Assembly (NCBI GenBank): GCA_900552715.1
Contig: USAV01000050.1
Coordinates: forward strand, 1-13,334
Length of the DNA stretch: 13,334 bases
From: an uncultured Veillonella sp.
GTDB taxonomy: Bacteria > Bacillota > Negativicutes > Veillonellales > Veillonellaceae
Direction: 5' to 3'
Positions 1-6,171 of the stretch are shown piece after piece. Below the pieces are notes generated by a model that saw nothing but the letters and a program-made list of their open reading frames with translations, made no database searches and was not told the origin of the DNA. A program made the position numbers and the translations under genes. Positions within the stretch are counted from its first letter, which is position 1, and each line of letters starts with the position of its first letter.

Positions 1-687
1 GAGAACAGCACTGAATACAATACAAATTATGGGTATAACGGGGTGACCATCACGACTACCGATGGGGACCATGATAATGAGAAAACGGTGTCTCTCACTA
101 ACAAAGGCCTAGATAATGGGAATAATAAAATCGTAAATGTGTCGAAGGGTGAGGTTTCTAAAACGTCTACGGATGTTATCAATGGCAGCCAGTTGCACGA
201 GGTGAAAACGCAGGTCGATAATAATACGAATCGTATTTCTACGCTCGAAAATAATACGGTGAATATTGGGGACAAGGTGCTCCACAACGCCAAGTCCTAT
301 ACGGATCGTCAGGTCTCCAAGGTGGGCGCTGCCTCTGCGGCATTGGCAGGGCTTCATTATTTGGACTATAATCCAAATGATAAATGGTCCTTTGCGACCA
401 GTGTAGGCCATTATAAGAACTCCAATGCGGGCGCTATTGGGGCCTCTTATCAGCCGAATGAAAACTCCATGGTTCACGCTGGTGTTACCCTTGGTGGTGA
501 AAGCATGTTTAACATCGGTGCTTCTTTTAAGGTAGGCGAACAAGACCCAACACTCAAAACAAGCCGCTTTGAAATGGCTAAACAAATCAAAGACCTACAA
601 GCAGACAATGCATCACTGCGTGCAGACAACGAAGAACTACGGACTGAAGTCAATGAAATTAAAGCAGCGTTGAAAAAATTGCAATAA
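1..687 (+). CDS. Trimeric autotransporter adhesin, YadA-like C-terminal part (5' end outside window)
   Basis: This is the C-terminal end of a surface adhesin that would trimerise, insert a 12-stranded barrel (four strands per subunit) in the outer membrane and display a stalk outside. The frame is open from base 1, so the start lies upstream; the GTG at 43 is an internal Val codon. Bases 172-204 encode DVINGSQLHEV, a typical YadA/Hia neck motif (DAVNGSQL consensus), after a stretch of the GLxxGxxKIxNV type. Bases about 220-325 encode a short stalk helix, and about 325-534 the four-strand anchor (from AASAALAGLHYLDYNP to FNIGASFKVG). The protein does not stop at the last strand. About 43 further residues (from about 556 to 684) form a heptad-rich coiled coil, LQADNASLRADNEELR and onward. 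Classical YadA ends at the last strand, so this tail would sit in the periplasm. A hairpin follows the stop directly. Confidence 0.93.
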   Translation, partial: ENSTEYNTNYGYNGVTITTTDGDHDNEKTVSLTNKGLDNGNNKIVNVSKGEVSKTSTDVINGSQLHEVKTQVDNNTNRISTLENNTVNIGDKVLHNAKSYTDRQVSKVGAASAALAGLHYLDYNPNDKWSFATSVGHYKNSNAGAIGASYQPNENSMVHAGVTLGGESMFNIGASFKVGEQDPTLKTSRFEMAKQIKDLQADNASLRADNEELRTEVNEIKAALKKLQ

Positions 688-692
688 GCATA

Positions 693-749
693 AATAGGCA
701 CGTTCTCTAGGTTATAGTATACTTATACTAATGAGAGAACGTGTCTATT
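693..749. repeat. Palindromic element copy 1 (hairpin with embedded promoter-like boxes)
   Basis: AATAGGCACGTTCTCT (693-708) pairs with AGAGAACGTGTCTATT (734-749), 16 positions with one G-T wobble. It begins six bases after the adhesin stop, so it can serve as that gene's terminator. Inside it lie TAGGCA (695-700) and TATACT (718-723) separated by exactly 17 bp, which could be the promoter of the secreted-protein gene at 769. Its stem sequence differs from copies 2-4 (4113, 6386, 9797), yet pairing is kept, and the boxes and spacing are the same. Whether it acts as terminator, promoter with operator-like dyad, or both cannot be decided from sequence. Confidence 0.75.
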
Positions 750-768
750 ATTGTTTGAGAGGTGTTGT

Positions 769-1989
769 ATGAAACTAAAAAGTACTTTGTTGAGCTTAGC
801 TGTGGCAGTAGCTTTCACTATGCCTATTGATGCGGCACAGTATACTGTTCCTGAAGGACAACCGCCTGTACCAGGGGCTGATGCTAGTATTCCAGATAAT
901 GCATATCAGAACTATCGTTACGATAAGACTCGCAATATTACTACTGCTGACCACATTAAGAAAATAGAAGAGTATAATAAGCGGATTGATGGAGAGGTTC
1001 TTGAGAAGAAAGGTACTGCAGAGCAGGCAGAGCAATTAAAAAAAGCCTATGCGAAGTATTTGGATTTAATTACGCATGAATCTACTGTAATTTTATTGCA
1101 TGAAGGTGACTATAAGGCTAAAGTGATATTGCCTATTTCAGTGGTAGAAAGTTATTTTGAGGACTTGGATAAAAAGGGTAAAGGCTCGTATGTTTTTGAT
1201 CGTTATGCTATTGCGGGGCTAGTAGGTGCTAATGAACGAGTTGAAGATTCAGGATTTAATAAAAAGGCTCAACGGCAAGGGGAATTTATGTATCCGGGCC
1301 TTAGTAAAGGCTATTGGGGAATAAGAGAGCAATATGCGAATGGAAATCTACCTGTAATGTATGCTGCCGTTACTTTCGATAAATACCCAAATCAGACGTA
1401 TATGGCATTTTTAGGCAACAAGAATCAGCCCGTTACAAAAAAGTTAGAATCTACAATGGCTAATTTTGTAATTCCTTCTATTCAACCATTAGAGAATTTA
1501 GATAATACTAGTGATACTATTACATGGGACAATCTGACCTATCGACTACCTAAGGGAATGACTTTAGATATTGTGGATAAAAGTGATGATTTTCAAGGTC
1601 GGGTATATGTTGGGGATGGGATGAAACTCGTCGTTGCGCGAAGTTCTTTAGTTAGTAAAGAAGAACCTATACGTTTGTATACCCAGACTGTTTTTGATCA
1701 TTTTTTCTATAAAAAGAACCCAACATTAATGAAAGATGTACCTTTGCAAGGCGCCTTAGTATGGAATAATGGTGTTCCCTCTTTTCTTCTAGATCAATAT
1801 AATCCAGGTAAGAAATCTCGTATTTACCAACTAATAAAAGATGATAAGTATGAATATTATATGTTCCTTACCTATGAAGATGGTAAAAATAAGTATAGTC
1901 ATATTGAACTACGCAATATAATGGAATATTTAGACTTTGGAAATGCGAAGCAACTAAGACAAGCTAGGAATAAAAGACTGGAGAAATAA
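769..1989 (+). CDS. Secreted protein of the PGADASIP paralogous family, member 1
   Basis: I do not recognise a characterised family; this is one of five related proteins in the window. The start at ATG 769 is chosen over the in-frame TTG at 751 because GAGAGGTG (757-764) is well placed for it and the protein then begins with a textbook signal peptide (MKLKSTLLSLAVAVAFTMPIDA, cleavage near residue 22). The mature N-terminus carries QPPVPGADASIPDNAYQNY (residues 31-49), the family's constant motif. Later family blocks are ESTVILLHEGD, NFVIPSI, YRLPKG, VWNNGVPSF and LRNIMEYLDFGN. The C-terminal half resembles the protein at 6476 most closely (PGKKSRIYQLIKDDKYEYY against KGKKSKIHRVLRDDKYYYA). No lipobox, membrane anchor or S-layer domain is seen, so it is probably periplasmic or released. 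A terminator follows at once, making it monocistronic. Confidence 0.85.
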   Translation: MKLKSTLLSLAVAVAFTMPIDAAQYTVPEGQPPVPGADASIPDNAYQNYRYDKTRNITTADHIKKIEEYNKRIDGEVLEKKGTAEQAEQLKKAYAKYLDLITHESTVILLHEGDYKAKVILPISVVESYFEDLDKKGKGSYVFDRYAIAGLVGANERVEDSGFNKKAQRQGEFMYPGLSKGYWGIREQYANGNLPVMYAAVTFDKYPNQTYMAFLGNKNQPVTKKLESTMANFVIPSIQPLENLDNTSDTITWDNLTYRLPKGMTLDIVDKSDDFQGRVYVGDGMKLVVARSSLVSKEEPIRLYTQTVFDHFFYKKNPTLMKDVPLQGALVWNNGVPSFLLDQYNPGKKSRIYQLIKDDKYEYYMFLTYEDGKNKYSHIELRNIMEYLDFGNAKQLRQARNKRLEK

Positions 1990-1992
1990 GAA

Positions 1993-2024
1993 AAAGACCG
2001 TACTTTTAGGTACGGTCTTTACTG
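1993..2024 (+). terminator. Intrinsic terminator of the secreted-protein gene at 769
   Basis: AAAGACCGTAC (1993-2003) and GTACGGTCTTT (2010-2020) form a perfect 11-bp stem with a 6-base loop (TTTTAG), four bases after the stop codon. The A-tract before and T-rich bases after allow function in either direction. Confidence 0.88.
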
Positions 2025-2058
2025 TATTTATCTATATATTTCTATTATTCGTTCCTTA

Positions 2059-2087
2059 TTGTATCGTATATTAGTTCGTTCTATAAT
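2059..2087 (+). promoter_or_regulatory. Toxin promoter, module 1
   Basis: TTGTAT (2059-2064) and TATAAT (2082-2087) are separated by 17 bp. The same arrangement recurs at 5981-6009 and 11877-11905. Transcription would begin near 2094, about 53 bases before the small ORF, leaving room for the structured leader. Confidence 0.8.
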
Positions 2088-2106
2088 AGACTTAGGATAG
2101 TTGGAC

Positions 2107-2140
2107 GAGGTTGGGCCTCTCTTCGTTTTTGAAGGGAGGG
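2107..2140 (+). promoter_or_regulatory. Leader hairpin that sequesters the toxin Shine-Dalgarno, module 1
   Basis: CCTCTCTTC (2116-2124) pairs with GAAGGGAGG (2131-2139), nine pairs with one G-U, across a loop of six. The right arm is the strong Shine-Dalgarno of the toxin ORF at 2147. GAGG (2107-2110) can pair instead with CCTC (2116-2119) and so release the site. Mutually exclusive structures of this kind are known to silence primary transcripts of type I toxins; that role here is inferred. Confidence 0.75.
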
Positions 2141-2146
2141 TTGCTT

Positions 2147-2248
2147 ATGAGTGGTTATAAAATCATTATGATTATCCTTGGGATTTTATCAGTCATGATA
2201 TCCTTTGGAGCACTTGTGGCGCTTATTTGTCTAGAAATAGCAAAATAG
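2147..2248 (+). CDS. Small hydrophobic toxin-like peptide, type I toxin-antitoxin, copy 1
   Basis: A 33-residue peptide beginning MSGYKIIMIILGILSVM, then FGALVALICL and a short EIAK tail. It is a single predicted membrane helix preceded by a few polar residues and followed by a Lys end. The layout MSxYExxMxxI plus one helix resembles the holin-like (Hol_Tox) and TxpA group of type I toxins of Firmicutes, which damage the membrane when overproduced. Support comes from the context: its own promoter, an occluded Shine-Dalgarno (GGGAGGG, 6 bases before ATG), a terminator at the stop, and a convergent antisense promoter. Copy 1 differs from copies 2 and 3 at several residues but keeps the helix and the FGALVALICL block. 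Family membership rests on layout and short motifs, not on a search. Confidence 0.75.
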   Translation: MSGYKIIMIILGILSVMISFGALVALICLEIAK

Positions 2249-2347
2249 CCCTTCGTTTCTTCGGAAATTAGATAAAACGAAAAGGCCATTTCTACATATT
2301 ATTAAGTTTGTGAGATGAGCCTGACGTCACTACTCGTCTGACTATCT
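2238..2347 (-). ncRNA. Putative antisense RNA antitoxin, module 1
   Basis: A transcript from the minus-strand promoter at 2354-2382 would start near 2347 and run toward the toxin, ending at the shared terminator whose U-tract is read from the toxin's last codons. About 105-110 nt are expected. Its 5' part contains the conserved hairpin with GACG and CGTC arms (around 2323-2338 on the plus strand), and its 3' part is complementary to the 3' end of the toxin mRNA. This is the geometry of the txpA/RatA pair of Bacillus subtilis. Ends are estimates. Confidence 0.68.
2243..2292. terminator. Bidirectional terminator between toxin and antisense RNA, module 1
   Basis: AAATAGCC (2243-2250, overlapping the toxin stop codon) pairs with GGCCATTT (2284-2291) with one mismatch, and inside it TTCGTTT (2252-2258) pairs perfectly with AAACGAA (2275-2281). 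Bases on both sides are T-rich on the outgoing strand, so it can end both the toxin mRNA and the antisense transcript. The inner stem differs from the other modules but remains paired. Confidence 0.72.
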
Positions 2348-2353
2348 ATCTAT

Positions 2354-2382
2354 ATTATAGTAAGGTTATGATATATCGTCAA
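2354..2382 (-). promoter_or_regulatory. Antisense RNA promoter, module 1
   Basis: On the minus strand TTGACG (2382-2377) and TATAAT (2359-2354) are spaced by exactly 17 bp, closer to consensus than the toxin promoter. All four modules keep the boxes and spacing although the spacer bases differ. Confidence 0.85.
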
Positions 2383-2436
2383 ATTGTGATGAATGTGTGT
2401 ATGGCACATAATTTAAGGATATCGTTATAAAATAAG

Positions 2437-2471
2437 AAAACTCCTATTGGTTTAACCGATAGGAGTTTTTT
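2437..2471. terminator. Bidirectional terminator downstream of the symporter gene
   Basis: AAAACTCCTATTGGT and ACCGATAGGAGTTTT form a 15-bp stem with one G-T pair and a loop of about four bases. On the minus strand it is followed by TTTTCTTATTTT, fitting termination of the symporter whose stop is at 2517. A second small hairpin (AGAGAAC with GTTCTCT, about 2475-2498) lies between this and the stop. Confidence 0.85.
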
Positions 2472-2516
2472 CTTAGAGAACTCTTTTAGAACGTTCTCTT
2501 ACATTATTCTTTTAAG

Positions 2517-3932
2517 TTATTCTTTTAAATCATTTGGTATAGCCGGTGGAGCCGGTGGTTTACCCATGGCTCTTTCAATGCATACGACAGCTACAAAGAT
2601 TATGAGGCTGACGATGGAACCAAAGATGATGGACATAATGCCATATGGATTGCCCACGAATTCCCAGTATACGCCTGCGATAGAGCCGAGCACGATGGAC
2701 CAAATGCCAGCGCCAGCTGTTGCATTTTTCCATGTGAGGCCTAGTAGGAAGGCAGCGAATGGGCCCGCGGATCTCATGGTGAAAGCAAATACGAGCATTG
2801 GAATGATGGCTTTGCTTACGAGAGAGATAACGATAGCGATAATGCCGAGGAATAGCACGCATAGACGGCTATATCTCGTGAGCTGAGCATCGGTGAGGCT
2901 TTTACCAAAATGATGTTCCACAATATCCTTGGTAAATACAGTTGCGGCGCCTAAGAGATCGCCTGCGCCTGATGAAAGCGTCGCTGATACGACAGCGGCC
3001 ATAACGAAGCCTGCCATAATCGGAGGCATGAGGTTAAGTGCTACTGTTGCCACTGCATTATTGGCTTCAATGTTCGGGAATTCAGCCAATGCTACGAGGC
3101 CCAATACGGCAGGAACAAAGGCGAATAGAGCCATAATAATACCACAGATGATAGAACCGAGAACAGCGGTTCTTTCATTCTTGGCTGCGAAGTACCGTTG
3201 AACTGATTCTTGCCCTGTGGAGAAGGTCATGAAGTACATGATGACAAGGCCGATGATGGTTTTCCAACCAACCTTTGTGAAGCCCAGCTGTTCAGGTGGT
3301 AATTTAGATACTACTGTTTCCCAGCCGCCCACATTGTGCAATACAAATGGCACAGCGAGGGTAAAGCCCCCAACGAGAACGAAGAAGTGGATAACGTCTG
3401 TCATCGTTACGCTCCACATTCCGCCGGACATGGTGTAAATTACGAGTACCGCGCCGCAGATGAGGATAGCTAGCTCTGTTGAAAGTCCAGTAAGAACGCT
3501 AATAATGGTTGCTGTTGCAGTAATCTGTACGCCTGCCAAGGTAATTGTTGCGAGCATAGAAAGAATCGACGTAATGAGATGGCTAGATCCACCAAAGCGA
3601 CGACCGATGATCTCCGGTACGGTCGTTGCCATGGCACGTCGTAACAGTGGTGCGATGAACGCAACGAGAATAACCCCAATCCCTGCAGAGACTACGTACC
3701 AACCTGCAGATAAACCCCAAGAACCATATGCTTTCGCGGCTACACCAACGGTACTCCCGCCACCGATCTCTGTAGCAGCTAACGTGCCTGCCGTCATAAG
3801 AACCCCAATACGACGACCTGCGAGTAGATAATCAGTACTATCTTTTACACGAATATGACAATACACGCCGACCAATAAATTCAGTAATAAATAGGCACAA
3901 ACAATGACCCATATAATAGTTAAAGCGTCCAT
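2517..3932 (-). CDS. Sodium:solute symporter (SSF) family protein
   Basis: A 471-residue polytopic inner-membrane protein that should import a small solute with Na+. The length and about 13 hydrophobic segments fit the SSF family (TC 2.A.21). Visible signatures are ATEIGGGSTVG (residues 53-63, the broken first core helix), GQESVQRYFAAK (240-251, close to the family signature) and SATLSSGAGDLLGA (316-329), which holds the Ser residues expected at the Na2 sodium site. The start is secure: AGGAGG lies six bases before ATG on the minus strand. Substrate cannot be told; candidates known for SSF members include proline, pantothenate and other organic acids or amino acids. It is transcribed alone, opposite to its neighbours, with its own terminator at 2437-2471. 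I found no convincing promoter in the 3933-4112 gap. Confidence 0.92.
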   Translation of the reverse strand: MDALTIIWVIVCAYLLLNLLVGVYCHIRVKDSTDYLLAGRRIGVLMTAGTLAATEIGGGSTVGVAAKAYGSWGLSAGWYVVSAGIGVILVAFIAPLLRRAMATTVPEIIGRRFGGSSHLITSILSMLATITLAGVQITATATIISVLTGLSTELAILICGAVLVIYTMSGGMWSVTMTDVIHFFVLVGGFTLAVPFVLHNVGGWETVVSKLPPEQLGFTKVGWKTIIGLVIMYFMTFSTGQESVQRYFAAKNERTAVLGSIICGIIMALFAFVPAVLGLVALAEFPNIEANNAVATVALNLMPPIMAGFVMAAVVSATLSSGAGDLLGAATVFTKDIVEHHFGKSLTDAQLTRYSRLCVLFLGIIAIVISLVSKAIIPMLVFAFTMRSAGPFAAFLLGLTWKNATAGAGIWSIVLGSIAGVYWEFVGNPYGIMSIIFGSIVSLIIFVAVVCIERAMGKPPAPPAIPNDLKE

Positions 3933-4112
3933 ATGCCACCTCCTAAACTACAAACTAGTTAGAGACATATACTAAATCACCCTTACCTACTTGTGGTGCG
4001 TATGCAAGTATAACTCTATTATCCTTAAAAACTGGGGAAATTACAAAGAGGAGTTTCTTGGGGAGTTGGAGAATGTATATATATTAGGAACTAAATTATA
4101 AATTTATTAATC

Positions 4113-4165
4113 ATAGGCACAGGCTTGTTTGCATAGTATACTTATGCTAATAAGATTGTGCTTAT
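4113..4165. repeat. Palindromic element copy 2
   Basis: The arms starting ATAGGCACAGGCTTGTTTGC (4113) and ending in GATTGTGCTTAT (4165) pair at 21 of 23 positions counting G-U. TAGGCA (4114-4119) and TATACT (4137-4142) are again 17 bp apart. The AT-rich tract just upstream (4090-4112) could act as an UP element. It lies 45 bases before the operon at 4211 and after the divergent symporter gene, so here it cannot be the terminator of an upstream plus-strand gene, which favours a promoter or operator role. Confidence 0.75.
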
Positions 4166-4210
4166 TTTATTGAGAGTTGCAGTTCCCTATAGTTTTAGAG
4201 AGAGGTTTTT

Positions 4211-4783
4211 ATGATTCAACGTATTTTGATGCTAGCCCTTGTGTTGCTAGCTTTCACCATGCCTACAGAGGCAATTACATATCAAGAGTTGAAGACGTCA
4301 CCACAGTTTAAGTTGGTTCATACTCGATCTATGAATGGTTCTATGGAGAGTGGTGGCTTGTATATCTATTTGAACACGTATTCTATTGAGGCCCTTCGCT
4401 ATGCACCGCCACAGTATTCTTTGCGCGGGACCTACTATGTTGTGATGGATACGTCTTATCAATCTACTATCGATGAGAGACAGCTCACCGTGGATTATGA
4501 TACTAACTATTCGTTAGCGACCCTTATTCATTCGTCTCGTATAATGAATCCGAGTCCGTCTATGATAGCTTTAATTGAGGCTAGTGAAAGTAAGTCTGGT
4601 TTAGCTATGACAGAGGTAGATGTGGCGAAGTATACCTTTGATGGGGCGACGAAGCCAATGCATTATGTGAACGATACGCGTAAGTTCCCACTTAATCGTA
4701 ATAACACTATTATGTATGATATAGCGGATGCTATGTTTATGTCCGTGTATCAGCAGCATTTTGACGATATTGTGGTGCAGTGA
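4211..4783 (+). CDS. Small secreted protein, unknown function (first of a related pair)
   Basis: A 190-residue protein with a signal peptide (MIQRILMLALVLLAFTMPTEA, cleavage after residue 21) and no later membrane segment, so exported to the periplasm or beyond. GAGAGAGG (about 4197-4205) supports this ATG. I do not recognise the family. It is a distant paralogue of the next gene: both begin the mature part with [TS]xxxLxxSxxF, then GxYxxL, a YVVM or YVSM strand, and DYDxxxSLxxLI or DYQMDRSLRHLI about 90-100 residues in. The two genes are separated by only eight bases, giving an operon with 4792 and 5368. Transcription probably starts in palindrome copy 2. Confidence 0.8.
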   Translation: MIQRILMLALVLLAFTMPTEAITYQELKTSPQFKLVHTRSMNGSMESGGLYIYLNTYSIEALRYAPPQYSLRGTYYVVMDTSYQSTIDERQLTVDYDTNYSLATLIHSSRIMNPSPSMIALIEASESKSGLAMTEVDVAKYTFDGATKPMHYVNDTRKFPLNRNNTIMYDIADAMFMSVYQQHFDDIVVQ

Positions 4784-4791
4784 GGTGGACG

Positions 4792-5361
4792 ATGAAACGT
4801 ATATATTTACTTTCACTATGGTTATTAGGCTGTCTCATAGTACCGATGCAAGGACAAGCTGTATCACAGGCTGACTTATTAAACTCAGAGCGATTTGAAC
4901 ACATCGATTCGAGTGCTGACTCTGGACGAGGGGATGGGAAATATTTGGATCTTTCATCTGTTAAGTCTGTAACGGCACCGAATGGTCATCGTCGTATCGA
5001 AGCAGTCATCTATGTTTCTATGCCTGCTGCTAATATGATCCAAGGACTTTCAGTACAATACGATTACCAAATGGATCGTTCTTTGCGCCATTTGATTAAT
5101 GTTCATGATAACAGTTTAAAACAAGGTGATAAGACGCCATATATCTCTATTTGGCGTGTAAAACAGGGAAACTCAGGTATCACTGGAACCGTTAATGATG
5201 GCGGTACCTATTACAATAATGGACAAATTCGCCAACAACGTGTGTATGCAGAAAACCTAAAAGCTATGATTCTACCTGCTGAATTTGGTGACGAAAAATA
5301 TAAATTGCCTAATTTGATGTATAAAAAAGCATATGGTTTAGCTTATGACGATGAGACATAA
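4792..5361 (+). CDS. Small secreted protein, unknown function (second of a related pair)
   Basis: A 189-residue exported protein with the signal sequence MKRIYLLSLWLLGCLIVPMQGQA. A GTG at 4780 would overlap the previous gene in frame, but ATG 4792 has GAGG (4782-4785) six bases upstream and gives a normal signal peptide. LLGC looks like part of a lipobox but lies inside the hydrophobic core and has Leu at -2, so cleavage after GQA (residue 23) is more likely than lipidation. The sequence is related to the product of 4211 (see the shared DYxxxxSLxxLI block, here near residue 90). No enzyme motif is seen. Confidence 0.8.
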   Translation: MKRIYLLSLWLLGCLIVPMQGQAVSQADLLNSERFEHIDSSADSGRGDGKYLDLSSVKSVTAPNGHRRIEAVIYVSMPAANMIQGLSVQYDYQMDRSLRHLINVHDNSLKQGDKTPYISIWRVKQGNSGITGTVNDGGTYYNNGQIRQQRVYAENLKAMILPAEFGDEKYKLPNLMYKKAYGLAYDDET

Positions 5362-5367
5362 TAAATT

Positions 5368-5838
5368 ATGGATAGTATTAGAATGGTCAGAATCGAGGAT
5401 AGACTTAGATTGATGATTAAACTTATTTTTTTGTTTCTGTTAAAGTTTGTGCTTTTACTTATTTGGGGAGCCTCTATTTGGGGGATTTATACACTATTGT
5501 ACGATCGATATGTATTAGAAGCATATCCATTAAGAGAGTATATCCCAGTGTTGATATTTTGCTTTGGGAATATTTGGGTTTTACCATGGGTAATTTTGTG
5601 GTATGAGAAACTATATCCAGCGTTTGATAAACCTCAAATATATTATAGAGTAAAAGCTTGGTTCTTTTCTTTAAAAGAACAATCTACTATGGGTATGTGT
5701 ATATATAGTTGTATAGATTTTTTAATAAAGTTATGTCTAATAACGTATGGCACTATGGTTGTTTTAGCTTCCTTTATTTTGGCTGGTATTATATTGGTTC
5801 TGCCTCTGCTTATGATTATTAAATTGATACTTCATTAG
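5368..5838 (+). CDS. Small polytopic membrane protein, paralogue of the protein at 9067
   Basis: About 156 residues with hydrophobic segments near residues 16-44, 58-79 and 110-155, so an inner-membrane protein. Between the second and third lies PAFDKPQIYYRVKAW (residues 84-98), shared with PAFNKPKIYYEIKDW in the protein at 9067; the blocks LLYDRYVLEAY and FGNI..LPWVILW are shared too. The start is uncertain: ATG 5368 has no clear Shine-Dalgarno, and ATG 5383 would match the paralogue's N-terminus better. It follows the gene at 4792 by six bases and ends the operon before the terminator at 5904. I do not recognise a family. Its repeated position after secreted-protein genes suggests a partner role, which is inference. 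Confidence 0.75.
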   Translation: MDSIRMVRIEDRLRLMIKLIFLFLLKFVLLLIWGASIWGIYTLLYDRYVLEAYPLREYIPVLIFCFGNIWVLPWVILWYEKLYPAFDKPQIYYRVKAWFFSLKEQSTMGMCIYSCIDFLIKLCLITYGTMVVLASFILAGIILVLPLLMIIKLILH

Positions 5839-5903
5839 CTTTTGAAAGCTTTTGAGTATGTATTTTGTATTTCTGACAAGGTCTTAACTTATTTACACAA
5901 TGC

Positions 5904-5946
5904 AAAAGCCAAGCTATTCATATTTAGAAATAGCTTGGCTTTTATT
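5904..5946 (+). terminator. Intrinsic terminator of the 4211-5838 operon
   Basis: AAAAGCCAAGCTATT (5904-5918) and AATAGCTTGGCTTTT (5929-5943) form a perfect 15-bp stem with a loop of ten, followed by ATTAGTTT. Flanking A and T tracts make it usable from both sides. Confidence 0.9.
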
Positions 5947-5980
5947 AGTTTATTCATATATTTATATAATATAATGCTTA

Positions 5981-6009
5981 TTGTACCGTATATTAGTTCG
6001 CTCTATAAT
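5981..6009 (+). promoter_or_regulatory. Toxin promoter, module 2
   Basis: TTGTAC (5981-5986), 17 bp, TATAAT (6004-6009). It matches modules 1 and 4 in boxes, spacing and most of the spacer (CGTATATTAGTTCG). Confidence 0.82.
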
Positions 6010-6028
6010 AGACTTAGGATAGTTAGAC

Positions 6029-6060
6029 GAGGTTGGGCCTCTCTTCGTTTTGAAGGGAGG
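6029..6060 (+). promoter_or_regulatory. Leader hairpin that sequesters the toxin Shine-Dalgarno, module 2
   Basis: CCTCTCTTC (6038-6046) pairs with GAAGGGAGG (6052-6060) over a five-base loop, one base shorter than in module 1. GAGG (6029-6032) can compete for the left arm. The stem bases are identical to module 1 although the loop length differs. Confidence 0.76.
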
Positions 6061-6069
6061 GATAAGTCT

Positions 6070-6171
6070 ATGAGTGATTATGAAATAATCATGCTCCTCT
6101 TACAAGTACTGGCTATTGTCATTGCTTTTGGAGCTTTAGTAGCCCTTATTTGCCTTACAAAAAGCAAATAG
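6070..6171 (+). CDS. Small hydrophobic toxin-like peptide, type I toxin-antitoxin, copy 2
   Basis: 33 residues: MSDYEIIMLLLQVLAIVIA, then FGALVALICL and TKSK. One predicted membrane helix with an acidic start and basic end. The frame stays open upstream to 5842, but that extension reads through the operon terminator and the toxin promoter and is not a gene; the ATG at 6070 has GGGAGGG as its ribosome binding site and matches copies 1 and 3 exactly. The start MSDYE is the best match in the window to the MSxYE opening of TxpA and Hol_Tox peptides. It differs from copy 3 by two synonymous bases only. Confidence 0.8.
   Translation: MSDYEIIMLLLQVLAIVIAFGALVALICLTKSK

Noticed and set aside
751..768. 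TTG start six codons before the secreted-protein gene at 769
   Set aside because: The Shine-Dalgarno GAGAGGTG lies inside this extension and serves ATG 769, which also gives a normal signal peptide.
2475..2498. AGAGAAC/GTTCTCT hairpin sharing bases with the stem of palindrome copy 1
   Set aside because: It lacks the TAGGCA and TATACT boxes and the outer arms, so it is likely just an auxiliary hairpin next to the symporter terminator.
2566..3831. Several plus-strand open frames opposite the symporter
   Set aside because: They are shadows of a well-supported minus-strand gene, with no ribosome binding sites and unnatural Met/Thr/Pro-rich composition.
4802..4836. Lipobox-like LLGC in the protein at 4792
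   Set aside because: The Cys sits within the hydrophobic core with Leu at -2 and more hydrophobic residues after it; a standard cleavage site GQA follows.
5842..6069. Upstream extension of the frame of toxin copy 2 to a 109-residue protein starting at TTG 5842
   Set aside because: It reads through the 15-bp operon terminator, the toxin promoter and the leader hairpin, and lacks a ribosome binding site; the ATG at 6070 matches the other copies.
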